Shown in pieces: positions 34,752-44,045 of a stretch of 64,000 bases of DNA; positions within the stretch are counted from its first letter, which is position 1; each line of letters starts with the position of its first letter. The translations under genes were made by a program, and so were the position numbers. The stretch is from Noviherbaspirillum sp. UKPF54. Lineage in GTDB: Bacteria; Pseudomonadota; Gammaproteobacteria; Burkholderiales; Burkholderiaceae_D. The notes under the pieces were generated by a model that was not told the origin of the DNA, made no database searches, and saw only the letters and a program-made list of their open reading frames with translations. The stretch is taken from assembly GCF_007874125.1 (NCBI RefSeq), contig NZ_CP040128.1, positions 310,001 to 374,000 on the forward strand. Reading direction: 5' to 3'.

Positions 34752-35600
34752 TCAGGCGATGCCGGACCCGACCCAGGCGGGCAAGCCGGAGGCGCCGACC
34801 ATGTACTTGAGCGAATTGCTGTACATGGCGGTGATGTTGTCCATCGTTTCGAGCAGGCGCTCGCTGGTGGTGGCGACGTTGCGGATATTGCTGGCGGTGT
34901 CGCCGATGCCCTGCATGGCCTGGTTGAAGAAAAGCCACTGGGTCTTGGCCAGTTCCAGCTCGCTCTTGATCTGCGGGCTCGACAGGGGCGCGTCGTCCAG
35001 CGTGGCCAGCGCGTTCTTGAATTCGAGGCGGTATTTCTCGATGTCGCTCTTGTTGTTGCCGTTGAGCGCAGAGGCAAAATACAACCGGGCCAGGCGTTGC
35101 GACAGCATGCGCTGGCGTCCCGAGATATTGACGATCTTGGCGGTGCCGGCCGGCGCTTGCGCCTCGAACGCCGCCGTGAGGCGGTCCGCTTCGAGCACCA
35201 CCTGTTCCGTCTGGCGGTGCGCCAGCAGCACGCTGTCCCTGGCCGGCGGCGCGGACAGGGCGAGCGTATAGGAGCGGTAGGCGATGGTGACCGCGTACAG
35301 CTGGCTCTTGAGTTCAGGCGTGCCGGCGCCGCGCGCGACGAACTTGAGATTGTCCTCGAACCGCTTTTGCGACTGCGCGATCTGTTCGCGCGCCTTGTCG
35401 GGCATGACGTTCAGCGCGATTTGCGCGTAGGCCTTGCCCATGCGTTCGGCCAGCATGCGCAGCCGGCCCGATTCGTTGACGAGTTCGCCGCGCGAAGGTT
35501 CTGCGCGCGCCGTTTCGCCTGCCGGGGCGGCGACGGCGGCGGCGATGAAGCCGGCGCCGAGGCAGGAAATCGAAATCGCCAACATTGCTCGTCGCAGCAT
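34752..35600 (-). CDS. Secreted PilJ-type sensor-domain protein without an output domain
   Basis: 282 residues from ATG 35600. The signal peptide (MLAISISCLGAGFIAAAVAA) is followed by two copies of the type IV pili methyl-accepting-transducer N-terminal domain. Each is built around the motif (E/I)SGR(L/Q)RMLxxR(M/L): NESGRLRMLAERMGKAYAQI and NISGRQRMLSQRLARLYFAS. Such domains normally sit outside the membrane in front of HAMP and kinase or MCP modules. Here there is no transmembrane exit, so it is a free periplasmic binding-type protein. It converges on the HD-GYP gene, 16 bases away. Confidence 0.85.
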   Translation of the reverse strand: MLRRAMLAISISCLGAGFIAAAVAAPAGETARAEPSRGELVNESGRLRMLAERMGKAYAQIALNVMPDKAREQIAQSQKRFEDNLKFVARGAGTPELKSQLYAVTIAYRSYTLALSAPPARDSVLLAHRQTEQVVLEADRLTAAFEAQAPAGTAKIVNISGRQRMLSQRLARLYFASALNGNNKSDIEKYRLEFKNALATLDDAPLSSPQIKSELELAKTQWLFFNQAMQGIGDTASNIRNVATTSERLLETMDNITAMYSNSLKYMVGASGLPAWVGSGIA

Positions 35601-36018
35601 ACTTACTTTTATCCTCAATTCATGTCGTGGGCATTCCCGAAGCCGCACAGGGCGGGCATGCCAATATTGGCAATACGCAATGAGGATGCCAATACGTAGC
35701 TCGGGGGAGGGCGTACTTATCCGATTGGTGGAGGGGCAACTAGTTCATCTGCCGCGCAGGAGCGTCGGCATTGCGCAAGGCGAAACGCGGCGAATGCTGT
35801 ACCGTGATCATGGCAGTGCGCCCCGCGCGGCCGTCGGTTTTCTCCAGCCTCGCAATTCGGCCGGGCAACAGGCAGAACGAGCGCAGACCCGATGGATCAA
35901 AGCGTGTTCCTTCAATACGGAGGATAATCAGAGGATAATGCGCACCCTGCCTGGCGAGGCCGCTTGCGGCGCGTGCAGGTTGTAGGTAAACGAGCAACTT
36001 TTTTGAAAGCAGAGCAGA

Positions 36019-36537
36019 TTGGTTACATCTAGAAGCAAGCGCTGGAACGGCAATTTCGACAGCCTTCCGGTCGAGTATCTCAAGGGCGTCATGGCCAAGA
36101 TGGTCGATTATGGCGACCGTGTGCAATTTTCCCGCGTCAGCATCGGCGCCGAGCCGAGCTACCAGGTCCTCACGTCGCTCGACAAGACGATGGCGTTCGA
36201 CCGCAACCACCACCTGTTGCGCCCTTCCGAGGAAGAATTCGCCGGCGTCAACGCAACGCAGATTTATACGCTCGACCAGATCAAGGCGGCGATCGCCGGC
36301 GTGCGCACCGCCGCACCGCGCGGCGCGCGCGTGGCGCGCTCCGGCGGCGGCACGCCGCGCACCAGCGCAGCCCGCCTGGAAGAGCAGTTCGCCGCGCAGC
36401 GCTACGAATATTTCAAGAATAATCGCCAGATGCTGCCGCCGACGATTTCCGAATATTCGGACGAGATCACGGCCCTGATGAAGCAAGGCAAGTCCGCGGA
36501 AGAGGCATTCGGCGAAGTCCTCAAGAAATATTTCTAG
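36019..36537 (+). CDS. Hypothetical protein of 172 residues
   Basis: The frame opens after a TGA with TTG 36019; the next ATG is 36091, so the start is uncertain. The N-terminal half (VEYLKGVMAKMVDYGDRVQF, SIGAEPSYQVLTSLDKTMAF) looks globular. A basic Gly/Pro/Arg linker follows (APRGARVARSGGGTPRTSAA), then a helical tail (ALMKQGKSAEEAFGEVLKKY). No family recognised. The 3' end overlaps the convergent hydroxylase gene by 17 bases. Confidence 0.6.
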   Translation: MVTSRSKRWNGNFDSLPVEYLKGVMAKMVDYGDRVQFSRVSIGAEPSYQVLTSLDKTMAFDRNHHLLRPSEEEFAGVNATQIYTLDQIKAAIAGVRTAAPRGARVARSGGGTPRTSAARLEEQFAAQRYEYFKNNRQMLPPTISEYSDEITALMKQGKSAEEAFGEVLKKYF

Positions 36538-37486
36538 TCTGACGCTTTGCCGCCGGTGAGCACTCGTCCGTGGCCCAGGTGCTGGCGCGCTCGTGGCCCG
36601 GGCGGTTCCAGTCCGGCGGCATCCATAGATGCCTGAGCCGGTCGCGCCACGGCCCGGGCGCCAGGACATCGCGCAGCATGTCGACGAACTCGTGGCAGTT
36701 CAGCACCAGGAAATTGTACGAGCGGATCTGGCGCGGAATGCCGTAGTCGACAGGCGCCACTTCCGGTTCGTAGGTGCCGAACAGGCGGTCGAAGATGATC
36801 AGCACGCCGCCATAGTTCTTGTCGATGTACTGCGGATTGCGGCCGTGGTGCACGCGGTGGTTGGACGGCGTGTCGAAGATGTACTCGTACCACGCCGGCA
36901 GCTTGCCGACGCATTCGGTATGCACGAAATACTGGTAACTCAGGTCCACAGCCAGCATGAACATCACCACCGCCGGCGGCACGCCCAGCAGCACCGGCGG
37001 CAGGTAGAACACGAAGGTGCCGACAAATGCGTTGAGCAGGCTCTGGCGCATCGCGGTGGTGAAATTCATGGTCTGTCCGCTGTGGTGCGGCACATGCGCC
37101 GCCCACCACCAGCGCACGCGGTGCGAACAGCGGTGGAACCAGTAATAGCAAAACTCCACCAGCACGAAGATCGGCAGCACCGTCCAGCCGTTGACGGGGA
37201 TGTCGAACAGGCGGTGCCGGTAGACCAGCGCGAACACGCCGCCGGTGGCCGCCACCCAGGCAAGCGCTTCCATGATCTGGTAGCTGCCCCCCAGCGCCAG
37301 ATTGGCGGCGATCTCCTTCAAGTGAAACTTGTCCGCGCGTCCGCGTCGCTTTTCCACCGCGAATTCCAGCATGAAGGCGAGCAGGAAGACCGGCGACATG
37401 CCGATCAACAGCACCTGCTTCCAGTCCACCTGCGGGCCGAGCAGCGCCGCCAGCCACGCATGCGCCGCATTGACGAATGCTTCCAT
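36521..37486 (-). CDS. Fatty acid hydroxylase / sterol desaturase superfamily membrane protein
   Basis: 321 residues from ATG 37486 (AGGGGAAT upstream). Membrane helices include VLLIGMSPVFLLAFMLEFAV and WTVLPIFVLVEFCYYWF. The histidine boxes that bind the di-iron centre are HRCSH, HVPHH and HRVHH (with HHGRNPQYIDKNYGG after it), all intact. The enzyme would oxidise a lipid C-H bond with O2, but the substrate is unknown. An AraC-type regulator is transcribed divergently 115 bases away and probably controls it. Confidence 0.9.
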   Translation of the reverse strand: MEAFVNAAHAWLAALLGPQVDWKQVLLIGMSPVFLLAFMLEFAVEKRRGRADKFHLKEIAANLALGGSYQIMEALAWVAATGGVFALVYRHRLFDIPVNGWTVLPIFVLVEFCYYWFHRCSHRVRWWWAAHVPHHSGQTMNFTTAMRQSLLNAFVGTFVFYLPPVLLGVPPAVVMFMLAVDLSYQYFVHTECVGKLPAWYEYIFDTPSNHRVHHGRNPQYIDKNYGGVLIIFDRLFGTYEPEVAPVDYGIPRQIRSYNFLVLNCHEFVDMLRDVLAPGPWRDRLRHLWMPPDWNRPGHERASTWATDECSPAAKRQTRNIS

Positions 37487-37601
37487 CGTTATTCCCCTCG
37501 CCGACCATGACACCGCTATTTGAGCGCAATCGCGGCATGCCGGATTGACAAGCCGGGACAGTTTTTGGACACTTCTGGCCATGAACGAGGAGGCGACATC
37601 A

Positions 37602-38636
37602 ATGGCGACGGACGTGCGCGGCGAAGTGCCGGGGGCCTACGTGCGCCTGCTGTTCGAGCACCTGGAAGCGCGCGCCATCGATGCGCGTGCATTGCTGGGC
37701 GAACCGGTGCCCGACGCGGCCGACCGCGGCCTGGTGCGCTATCCGGCGCGGTGCTGGTGCGAGCTGCTGGACAAGGCGGCGCGCCACCTGGACGACCCCT
37801 TGCTGGGCCTGCGCCTGGGCCAGGCCATCACGCCGGCCCATTTCGGCATCATGGGCTACGTCCTGCTGGCCTCGGCCAACATGGCGGCGGCCTTGCAGCG
37901 CATGGAGCGTTACCAGCGCCTCATCTATGACATCAGTCCGATGCGCTACGGCATGGACGGTGACACGGTCACGCTGGCCTGGGGCGTCGAGCGCGGCCGG
38001 CCCGGGGCGCTGGCCGACGAATGCGGCATTGCCGCGCTGGTCCAGTTCGCGCGCCACATCACCGGCCGGAACCTGTCGCCGCTGAAGGTATGTTTCGTCA
38101 ATCCGGAACCCGCCGACGTGCGTCCCTACCTCCGTTTTTTCGGTTGCCCGGTGCGCTTTGCCCAGTGCGAAACCGTGGTGCAGTTTCCGCTGGCGATGCT
38201 GAACCTGCCGCTGCGTCAGCCGGACCCGGCCCTGGTCGGCATGCTGGAGCAGCAGGCCGACGCCTTGCTGGCCGGCTTGCCGGATATCGACGATTTCGAA
38301 CAGACGGTGCGCCGCTGCATCGCCGGCCTGTTGCACGAGGGGGAACCGAGCTTGGAGCGGGTGGCGTCGGAACTGCACATGTCGGCGCGCACCTTGCGGC
38401 GCCGGCTGGAAGAGCGCGGCCACCGGTTTCGGACATTGCGCGACGACACGCTGCGCCGTCTGGCGGAAACCTATCTGGCCGACCCGCGCCTGACGCTGGC
38501 CGACATCGCGCAGCTGCTCGGATTTTCCGAGCAAAGCGCGTTCGGCCGCTCCTTTCTGCGCTGGGCGGGAAGTTCGCCGGGGCGCTATCGCCGCCGACTG
38601 GCTAGTCTGCGCCGGTGCGCTGCAGGCCCAGCCTGA
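37602..38636 (+). CDS. AraC-family transcriptional regulator (arabinose-binding-domain type)
   Basis: 344 residues from ATG 37602, preceded by GAGGAGG; the ATG at 37581 lies upstream of that site. An N-terminal domain of about 200 residues (ARCWCELLDKAARHLDDPLL, AHFGIMGYVLLASANMAAAL) is of the Arabinose_bd type seen in OruR-like and lipid-metabolism regulators. The C-terminal AraC helix-turn-helix pair has LERVASELHMSARTLRRRLE and LTLADIAQLLGFSEQSAFGR. It is divergent from the fatty acid hydroxylase and overlaps the convergent HDOD gene by 35 bases. Confidence 0.92.
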   Translation: MATDVRGEVPGAYVRLLFEHLEARAIDARALLGEPVPDAADRGLVRYPARCWCELLDKAARHLDDPLLGLRLGQAITPAHFGIMGYVLLASANMAAALQRMERYQRLIYDISPMRYGMDGDTVTLAWGVERGRPGALADECGIAALVQFARHITGRNLSPLKVCFVNPEPADVRPYLRFFGCPVRFAQCETVVQFPLAMLNLPLRQPDPALVGMLEQQADALLAGLPDIDDFEQTVRRCIAGLLHEGEPSLERVASELHMSARTLRRRLEERGHRFRTLRDDTLRRLAETYLADPRLTLADIAQLLGFSEQSAFGRSFLRWAGSSPGRYRRRLASLRRCAAGPA

Positions 38637-39429
38637 GCCGCAGCGTCGCCTCGTCGATATTCATCAGCGCCGCGATGGCGCGGAAATCGTCCGGCAGCGC
38701 CGGATCGTCCCAGCCCTGGGCCGAGTGGCGCGCCAGATCGACCGCCAGCTTGACGTTCTTCACCCGCGCGCGCCCGGCGTGCTTGTCGTCCATCAGGTCG
38801 GCCAGCAGTTCCGGCAATTGCCATTCCTTGCACAGCACGGTTTGCAGGTCGTTGAGCGCGAAGCCGAGCACGGCCGTCTGGGCGTCGGCGCTGCGCAGGG
38901 CGAGGTTGTCCGCCTGCAGCGCCTGCACGCCCAGGGCTTGCTGCGGCGACGCGCACCAGACCAGCATTTCGGCCAGGTCGTGCAGCAGCGCGGCGACCGC
39001 CACTTCCTCGCTGTTGAGGTCGTAGCGCCAGGTGGCCCAGTCCAGGGCGTAGCGCGCCGCGCGCTGCGCGCGCCGCACCACGTGCAGCAGCCCGAGCAGC
39101 GCCTGCGGATAGGGCTTGAGGCGGTCCTCGATGATGTCGAAGTGCGCGAAGTGATGGAAGAAAGGCTCGACGCCGAGCATCATCACCGCATGTTCGACCG
39201 TCGACAGGTCCTGCAGCTGGCGCCGGCTGCGGCGGCTGGCGGCGAATCGCAATACCCGCGCCGTCATCAGCGGGTCGTTGAGCACGATGGCGGCGATCTT
39301 GCGCACGCCCACGCTGTCTGCATACTGGCGCACGTCGGCTAGCGCGCGGGCGGTTTGCCGCAGCACCGGGATTTCCTGGTTGCTCAGGAAGGTGGTCCAG
39401 GGGGCGAGGCCGGTCAGGAGAGTCGTCAT
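38602..39429 (-). CDS. HDOD-domain protein
   Basis: 275 residues from ATG 39429. It has EIPVLRQTARALADVRQYAD, VLNDPLMTARVLRFAASRR, STVEHAVMMLGVEPFFHH and AVAALLHDLAEMLVWCASPQ. These follow the HDOD pattern of non-catalytic HD-related proteins that act in signalling, often with c-di-GMP or two-component systems. The metal residues of true HD hydrolases are only partly present. The output is unknown. Confidence 0.85.
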   Translation of the reverse strand: MTTLLTGLAPWTTFLSNQEIPVLRQTARALADVRQYADSVGVRKIAAIVLNDPLMTARVLRFAASRRSRRQLQDLSTVEHAVMMLGVEPFFHHFAHFDIIEDRLKPYPQALLGLLHVVRRAQRAARYALDWATWRYDLNSEEVAVAALLHDLAEMLVWCASPQQALGVQALQADNLALRSADAQTAVLGFALNDLQTVLCKEWQLPELLADLMDDKHAGRARVKNVKLAVDLARHSAQGWDDPALPDDFRAIAALMNIDEATLRLRLGLQRTGAD

Positions 39430-39519
39430 GCGGGCGCGCGGTGGTGGCTGCCAGGGAAATCTTATTGTACTGCGGCGGCGTCTGCGCCAGCGACTTTCCT
39501 GGATGGCATAATTCCGGGA

Positions 39520-39546
39520 GCCGCCCGTAATCGGCGGCGCCTTTTT
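39520..39546 (+). terminator. Terminator-like hairpin in the mscL leader
   Basis: GCCGCC (39520-39525), 7-base loop, GGCGGC (39533-39538), then GCC and five T residues. The upstream gene reads the other way, so this hairpin can act only on the mscL transcript. A CATAAT -10-like element lies just before it at 39507-39512. Confidence 0.5.
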
Positions 39547-39569
39547 CATACTGTCAGGGAGAACGTGTC

Positions 39570-39986
39570 ATGAGCATCATCAGTGAATTCAAGGAGTTTG
39601 CCGTCAAGGGCAACGTCATGGATCTCGCCGTCGGCGTCATCATCGGCGGCGCCTTCGGCAAGATCGTCGATTCGCTGGTCGGCGACGTCATCATGCCGGT
39701 GGTGAGCAAGCTGTTCGGCGGGCTCGATTTCAGCAACTACTTCGTGCCGCTGGCAGGCCAGAGCGCCGACACGCTGGCCGAAGCGAAGAAGGCGGGCGCC
39801 GTGCTTGCGTACGGCAACTTCCTGACCGTGACGCTCAACTTTCTCATCCTGGCCTTCGTGATCTTTATCATGGTCAAGCAGATGAACCGCTTCAGGAAGG
39901 AAAAGCCGTCGGCACCCCCGGCCCCGGCGCCGACCCCGGAAGACATCGTCCTGCTGCGCGAGATCCGTGACAGCCTGAAGAAGTAG
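39570..39986 (+). CDS. mscL: Large-conductance mechanosensitive channel
   Basis: 138 residues, GGGAGA before ATG 39570. It starts [20 protein letters not shown], with TM1 [23 protein letters not shown], a periplasmic loop of about 45 residues, TM2 [20 protein letters not shown] and the C-terminal helix [17 protein letters not shown] homopentamer in the inner membrane that opens on hypo-osmotic shock. All hallmark segments are present and the length is normal. Confidence 0.97.
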   Translation: MSIISEFKEFAVKGNVMDLAVGVIIGGAFGKIVDSLVGDVIMPVVSKLFGGLDFSNYFVPLAGQSADTLAEAKKAGAVLAYGNFLTVTLNFLILAFVIFIMVKQMNRFRKEKPSAPPAPAPTPEDIVLLREIRDSLKK

Positions 39987-40050
39987 CCGCCATGGCCGCT
40001 TGCCCGTCTGCCCGGACCGGATGCGCGACGCAACGCCGGAAAGGCAGCCG

Positions 40051-41144
40051 ATGACGGCCTCCGCCAGGTGGACCAGGCTGCAGGCGCTGGTGCGGGAAGA
40101 GCTGCGCCAGCTGACCATCGTCCAGGCCAGCGACCGCGCCTGGCAAATGCCGTTCGCGGCGGCGCTGGCTTCCGGCCTGCCGCTGCTCGTCGGCGCCTAT
40201 TTCGATCACCTCGGCTACGGGCTGGTGTCCTCGCTCGGGGGCTGGTGTTTCTCTACCTGCCCGGCACGCCGCTGTATCACCGCATGGTCACGCTGATGGC
40301 CTGCGCCTTCGGCATGATCGCCTGCTATACGCTGGGCTTGATGAGCCATTTCTTTCCGGTGGCAATGACGCCGGTGCTGGCCGCCATCGCGCTGCTGGTG
40401 ATGATGGTGTGCCGCTATTACGGCATGGGGCCGCCGGGCGGCCTGTTTTTCATCATGGCCGCGTCGATCGGAGCGTATTCGCCGGTCGAGCTGCTGCAAC
40501 TGCCGCTGCAGGTCGGGCTGATCGCGATGGGCAGCGTGCTGGCCTGCGCAATCGGCTTCTTCTACAGCGTCTACATCCTGCGCCGACATGCGCCCAAGCC
40601 GGTCGCTCCCTTGCCGCAGCCGACCTTCGATTTCGTGGTGTTCGATTCCGTCGTCATCGGCGCATTCGTCGGTATCTCGCTCGCCGCGGCCCAGCTGCTG
40701 CAGCTGCAAAAGGCGTACTGGGTGCCGGTGAGCTGCCTGGCCGTGATCCAGGGCGCATCGCTGCGCGCGGTCTGGACCAGGCAGCTGCACCGCGTGATCG
40801 GCACCAGCGTCGGCCTGCTGCTGTCATGGGGCTTGCTGCTGATCCCGCTGGACAAGTGGAGCATCTCGCTGACCATGATGGCGCTCACCTTCGTGATCGA
40901 ATCGATCGTGGTGCGGCATTACGCGCTGGCCGCGGCTTTCATCACGCCGCTGACCATCCTGCTGGCCGAAGCAGCGACGCTGGGGCATGGATCGCCGTAC
41001 GCGCTGGTCGAGGCGCGCTTCTTCGATACGGTGCTGGGCTGCTTCGTGGGCCTGATCGGCGGCATATGCCTGCACAGCCCGCGCTTCCGGGACACGGCAG
41101 GCCGCTGGGTGCGGCGCCTGATTCCCGCGCGCCTTCTGCCCTGA
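40051..41144 (+). pseudogene. FUSC-family membrane transporter gene with a frameshift
   Basis: Starting at ATG 40051 (GGAAAGG upstream) the frame encodes MTASARWTRLQALVREELRQ ... HLGYGLVSSLGG and then runs into nonsense. The correct continuation (LVFLYLPGTPLYHRMVTLMA ...) is one base out of register. Restoring one G in the G5 run at 40237-40241 gives SLGGLVFLYLPG and an intact protein of about 364 residues. It would have two six-helix membrane halves and the FUSC pattern YWVPVSCLAVIQGASLRAVW. FUSC proteins export aromatic acids or similar compounds. The break may be real or a sequencing error. Confidence 0.8.
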
Positions 41145-41409
41145 CAGTCCGGTGAGCGTACCAGCTGCTTGAACGGCACCAACACGTGTACGCGGCTTTC
41201 CATTGAGAATCAACCAGCTGGCGACATGACTGGACGGCTCTAGGGCATGAATATACGTCCGCAGGTTAAACTTTTTGCAAAAAAATGAACCATAGGATAG
41301 AGAACCAGAGTTATTCAAGCTTAAGCAAGGCGATATAGCTGATGAGCAATTTTTCATCGTGATCTGTTCATCGCAGCGTTTTACGATGAGAAGCGGGAGT
41401 TCCGATCCG

Positions 41410-44019
41410 ATGAGCCAGTTGGGCGCGTTGTGCGAAGAGGCGGATCTGGCGGCGCTGATAAATGCGTCGCCTTTCCCCTATCTCCTTTTATCCACCGATT
41501 TCGTCATTCTCGGCGCGAATGACGCTTACCTGTGCCTGACCGGTCGCGCCCGCGATGAGATCGTGGGGCGCGGCCTGTTCGACGCGTTCCCCGCCGACCC
41601 CGATACGCTGGCCGCGTCCGGGCACAGCATCATCCAGGCATCGCTGGAGCGCGCTCTGGCGACCGGCCGACCGGATCATCTCGCCGTCGTGCGCTACAAC
41701 ATCCCGCGCCGGACGGCGGATGGAAAATGCGTGTTCGAGGAGCGCTACTGGAGCCTGATCCATACCCCGGTGCCAAGCGCGCAGGGCGGCGTGGCGCTGC
41801 TGTTCCAGAACCCGATCGATGTCACCGAACTGGTCAGGCTGCAACAGGCCGGGGGCCGCCTGCCGGCGTGCGACGACATCGGCTACCAGATCGCCGGCAG
41901 CGTCTTCAGCCGCGCGCAAGCGCTGCAGTCGGCCAACCGGCTGCTCGACCGCGAACGCGAACACCTGCTGCACCTGTTCCGGCAGGCGCCCGGCTTCGTC
42001 GCCGTCACGCGCGGCCCGCAGCATGTGCTCGACATCGCCAACGAATCGTTCCGCCAGCTGGTCGGCCAGCGCGAGGTGCTCGGCAAGCCGGTCGTCGAGG
42101 CCCTGCCGGAAGTGGTCGGGCAGGGCTACGACCGCCTGCTGGACCAGGTCTACACGACAGGCGAAGCGTTCGTCGGGCATCAGATGAAGGCCATGTTTCA
42201 GCAGCGTGCCGATGCGCCCCTGAGCGAGCGCTATGTCGATTTCGTGTTCCAGCCGTTTACTGACCTGGACGGCAAGACTGCGGGCATTTTCATCCAGGGG
42301 CAGGACGTGACGGAGCATGTGCTGGCGCAAGAAGCCCTGCGCATCAGCAACGAGCGCTGGAAGCTGGCCGTGGAAGGCTCCGGCGACGGCGTCTGGGACT
42401 GGAACATGCTCACCGGCGAAGTCGTGTTTTCGCGGCGCTTCCGGGAAATGTTCGGCTACGGCGAGCAGGATTTCCCCAACAGCATCGAGACATGGAAGAT
42501 GCGCGTGCACCCGGACGACCTGAACGGCGCGCTTAACGCCGTGCGCGCGGCCGTGCGCGCGGGCATGCCGGTGATGTTCGAATTCCGCTTTCTCTGCGGC
42601 GACGGCAAGTGGAAATGGGCGCGCGCACGCGGCATCGTCGTCGGCCACGAAGACAGCGACAAGCCGTCGCGCATGACCGGCACCGTCACCGACATCTCGC
42701 AGAAAAAGGAGTCGGACGAGCTGATCTGGCGCCAGGCCAACTTCGATGCCTTGACGGGCTTGCCCAACCGTCGCCTGTTCCGCGACCGGCTGGACCAGGA
42801 AGTCAGGAAGGCGCCGCGCTCGCCGCATACCATGAGCCTGATGTTCATCGACCTGGACCGCTTCAAGGAAGTCAACGACCTGCTCGGGCACGACGCCGGC
42901 GACCGGCTGCTGGTGGAGGCCGCGCAGCGGCTCACCGCGTGCGTGCGCAAGTCGGACACGGTGGCGCGCCTGGGCGGCGACGAATTCACCGTCATCCTGA
43001 CCGAGCTGGTCGACATGGCGCACGTCGAAGACGTGGCGCAGAAGATCCTGCGCGCGCTGGCCAGGCCGTTTTTCATCAACCAGCAGACGGTCTACATCTC
43101 GGGCAGCGTCGGCATCACGATGTTCGAGGCCGATGCTTCCACCGCGGAGCAACTGATCACGAACGCGGACCAGGCGATGTACGCCGCCAAGCACGCCGGG
43201 CGCAACCAGTTCCGCTATTTCACGCCCTCGATGCAGGAGCGCGCGCAGCGCCGCCTGCGGCTGGCGAACGACCTGCGTGACGCGCTGGCGGTCGGGCAGC
43301 TGGAAGTGCATTACCAGCCGGTGGTGGAGCTGGCGACCGGACGCATCGTCAAGGCGGAGGCGCTGCTGCGCTGGAACCACCCGGCCCTGGGGCTGGTGCC
43401 GCCGGCACAGTTCATCCCGATCGCCGAGGAAACCGGCCTGATCAACGAGATCGGCGACTGGGTGTTCCGCCAGGCGGCCGGGTGTTCGCGGCAGTGGCAG
43501 TCGCAGCTGGGCAAGACCGTGCAGGTCAGCGTCAACGCGTCGCCGATCCAGTTCCACGCGGCCGAGCAGGGCGTCGGCTGGCTGAAGTACCTGGACATGC
43601 TCGGACTGCTGGGCGGCGCGGTGGCCGTCGAGATCTCGGAGGGGCTGCTGCTCAACGCTTCGCCGGCGGTGGCCGAGCGCTTGCTGGCGTACCGCGACGC
43701 CGGCATCCAGGTCGCGATCGACGACTTCGGCACCGGCTACTCCTCGATGCAGTACCTCAAGAAGTTCGATATCGATTACCTGAAGATCGACCAGTCGTTC
43801 GTGCGGGAGATGGTCGCCAGCGCCAGTGACCGTACGATCGTCAAGTCGATCATCGTGATGGCGCACGAGCTGGGCCTGCAGGCGGTTGCGGAAGGCATCG
43901 AGACGCCCGAGCAACGGGACATGCTGCTGCGTGCCGGCTGCGATTACGGGCAGGGCTTCCTGTTTTCGCAGGCGCTCGCCGCCGACGCGTTCGCGTCGCT
44001 GATGGCCGAGGCCGCGTAG
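41410..44019 (+). CDS. Multi-PAS GGDEF-EAL cyclic-di-GMP protein
   Basis: 869 residues from ATG 41410 (GGGAG 10 bases upstream; ATG 41386 also possible). Three PAS-like modules precede the output: about 10-130 (FPYLLLSTDFVILGANDAYL), 180-305 (FVAVTRGPQHVLDIANESFR) and a PAS_3 type at 310-440 (WDWNMLTGEVVFSRRFREMF). GGDEF is intact (RLGGDEFTVI, near 521) with an RKSD I-site. EAL is intact (KAEALLRWNHP near 649; DFGTGYSSMQYLKKFDIDYL; EGIET). No membrane segment. Net synthase or phosphodiesterase activity is not predictable. Confidence 0.93.
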   Translation: MSQLGALCEEADLAALINASPFPYLLLSTDFVILGANDAYLCLTGRARDEIVGRGLFDAFPADPDTLAASGHSIIQASLERALATGRPDHLAVVRYNIPRRTADGKCVFEERYWSLIHTPVPSAQGGVALLFQNPIDVTELVRLQQAGGRLPACDDIGYQIAGSVFSRAQALQSANRLLDREREHLLHLFRQAPGFVAVTRGPQHVLDIANESFRQLVGQREVLGKPVVEALPEVVGQGYDRLLDQVYTTGEAFVGHQMKAMFQQRADAPLSERYVDFVFQPFTDLDGKTAGIFIQGQDVTEHVLAQEALRISNERWKLAVEGSGDGVWDWNMLTGEVVFSRRFREMFGYGEQDFPNSIETWKMRVHPDDLNGALNAVRAAVRAGMPVMFEFRFLCGDGKWKWARARGIVVGHEDSDKPSRMTGTVTDISQKKESDELIWRQANFDALTGLPNRRLFRDRLDQEVRKAPRSPHTMSLMFIDLDRFKEVNDLLGHDAGDRLLVEAAQRLTACVRKSDTVARLGGDEFTVILTELVDMAHVEDVAQKILRALARPFFINQQTVYISGSVGITMFEADASTAEQLITNADQAMYAAKHAGRNQFRYFTPSMQERAQRRLRLANDLRDALAVGQLEVHYQPVVELATGRIVKAEALLRWNHPALGLVPPAQFIPIAEETGLINEIGDWVFRQAAGCSRQWQSQLGKTVQVSVNASPIQFHAAEQGVGWLKYLDMLGLLGGAVAVEISEGLLLNASPAVAERLLAYRDAGIQVAIDDFGTGYSSMQYLKKFDIDYLKIDQSFVREMVASASDRTIVKSIIVMAHELGLQAVAEGIETPEQRDMLLRAGCDYGQGFLFSQALAADAFASLMAEAA

Positions 44020-44045
44020 CGGCGCAGTACCGGTCTATCTCCGGC

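Noticed and set aside
33524..35077. A 517-codon minus-strand frame across the HD-GYP gene and PilJ-type gene
   Set aside because: It spans two genuine genes in the wrong frame and has no motif or ribosome site.
41488..43914. An 808-codon minus-strand frame opposite the GGDEF-EAL gene
   Set aside because: The opposite strand has intact PAS, GGDEF and EAL motifs, and the antisense product has no recognisable fold.
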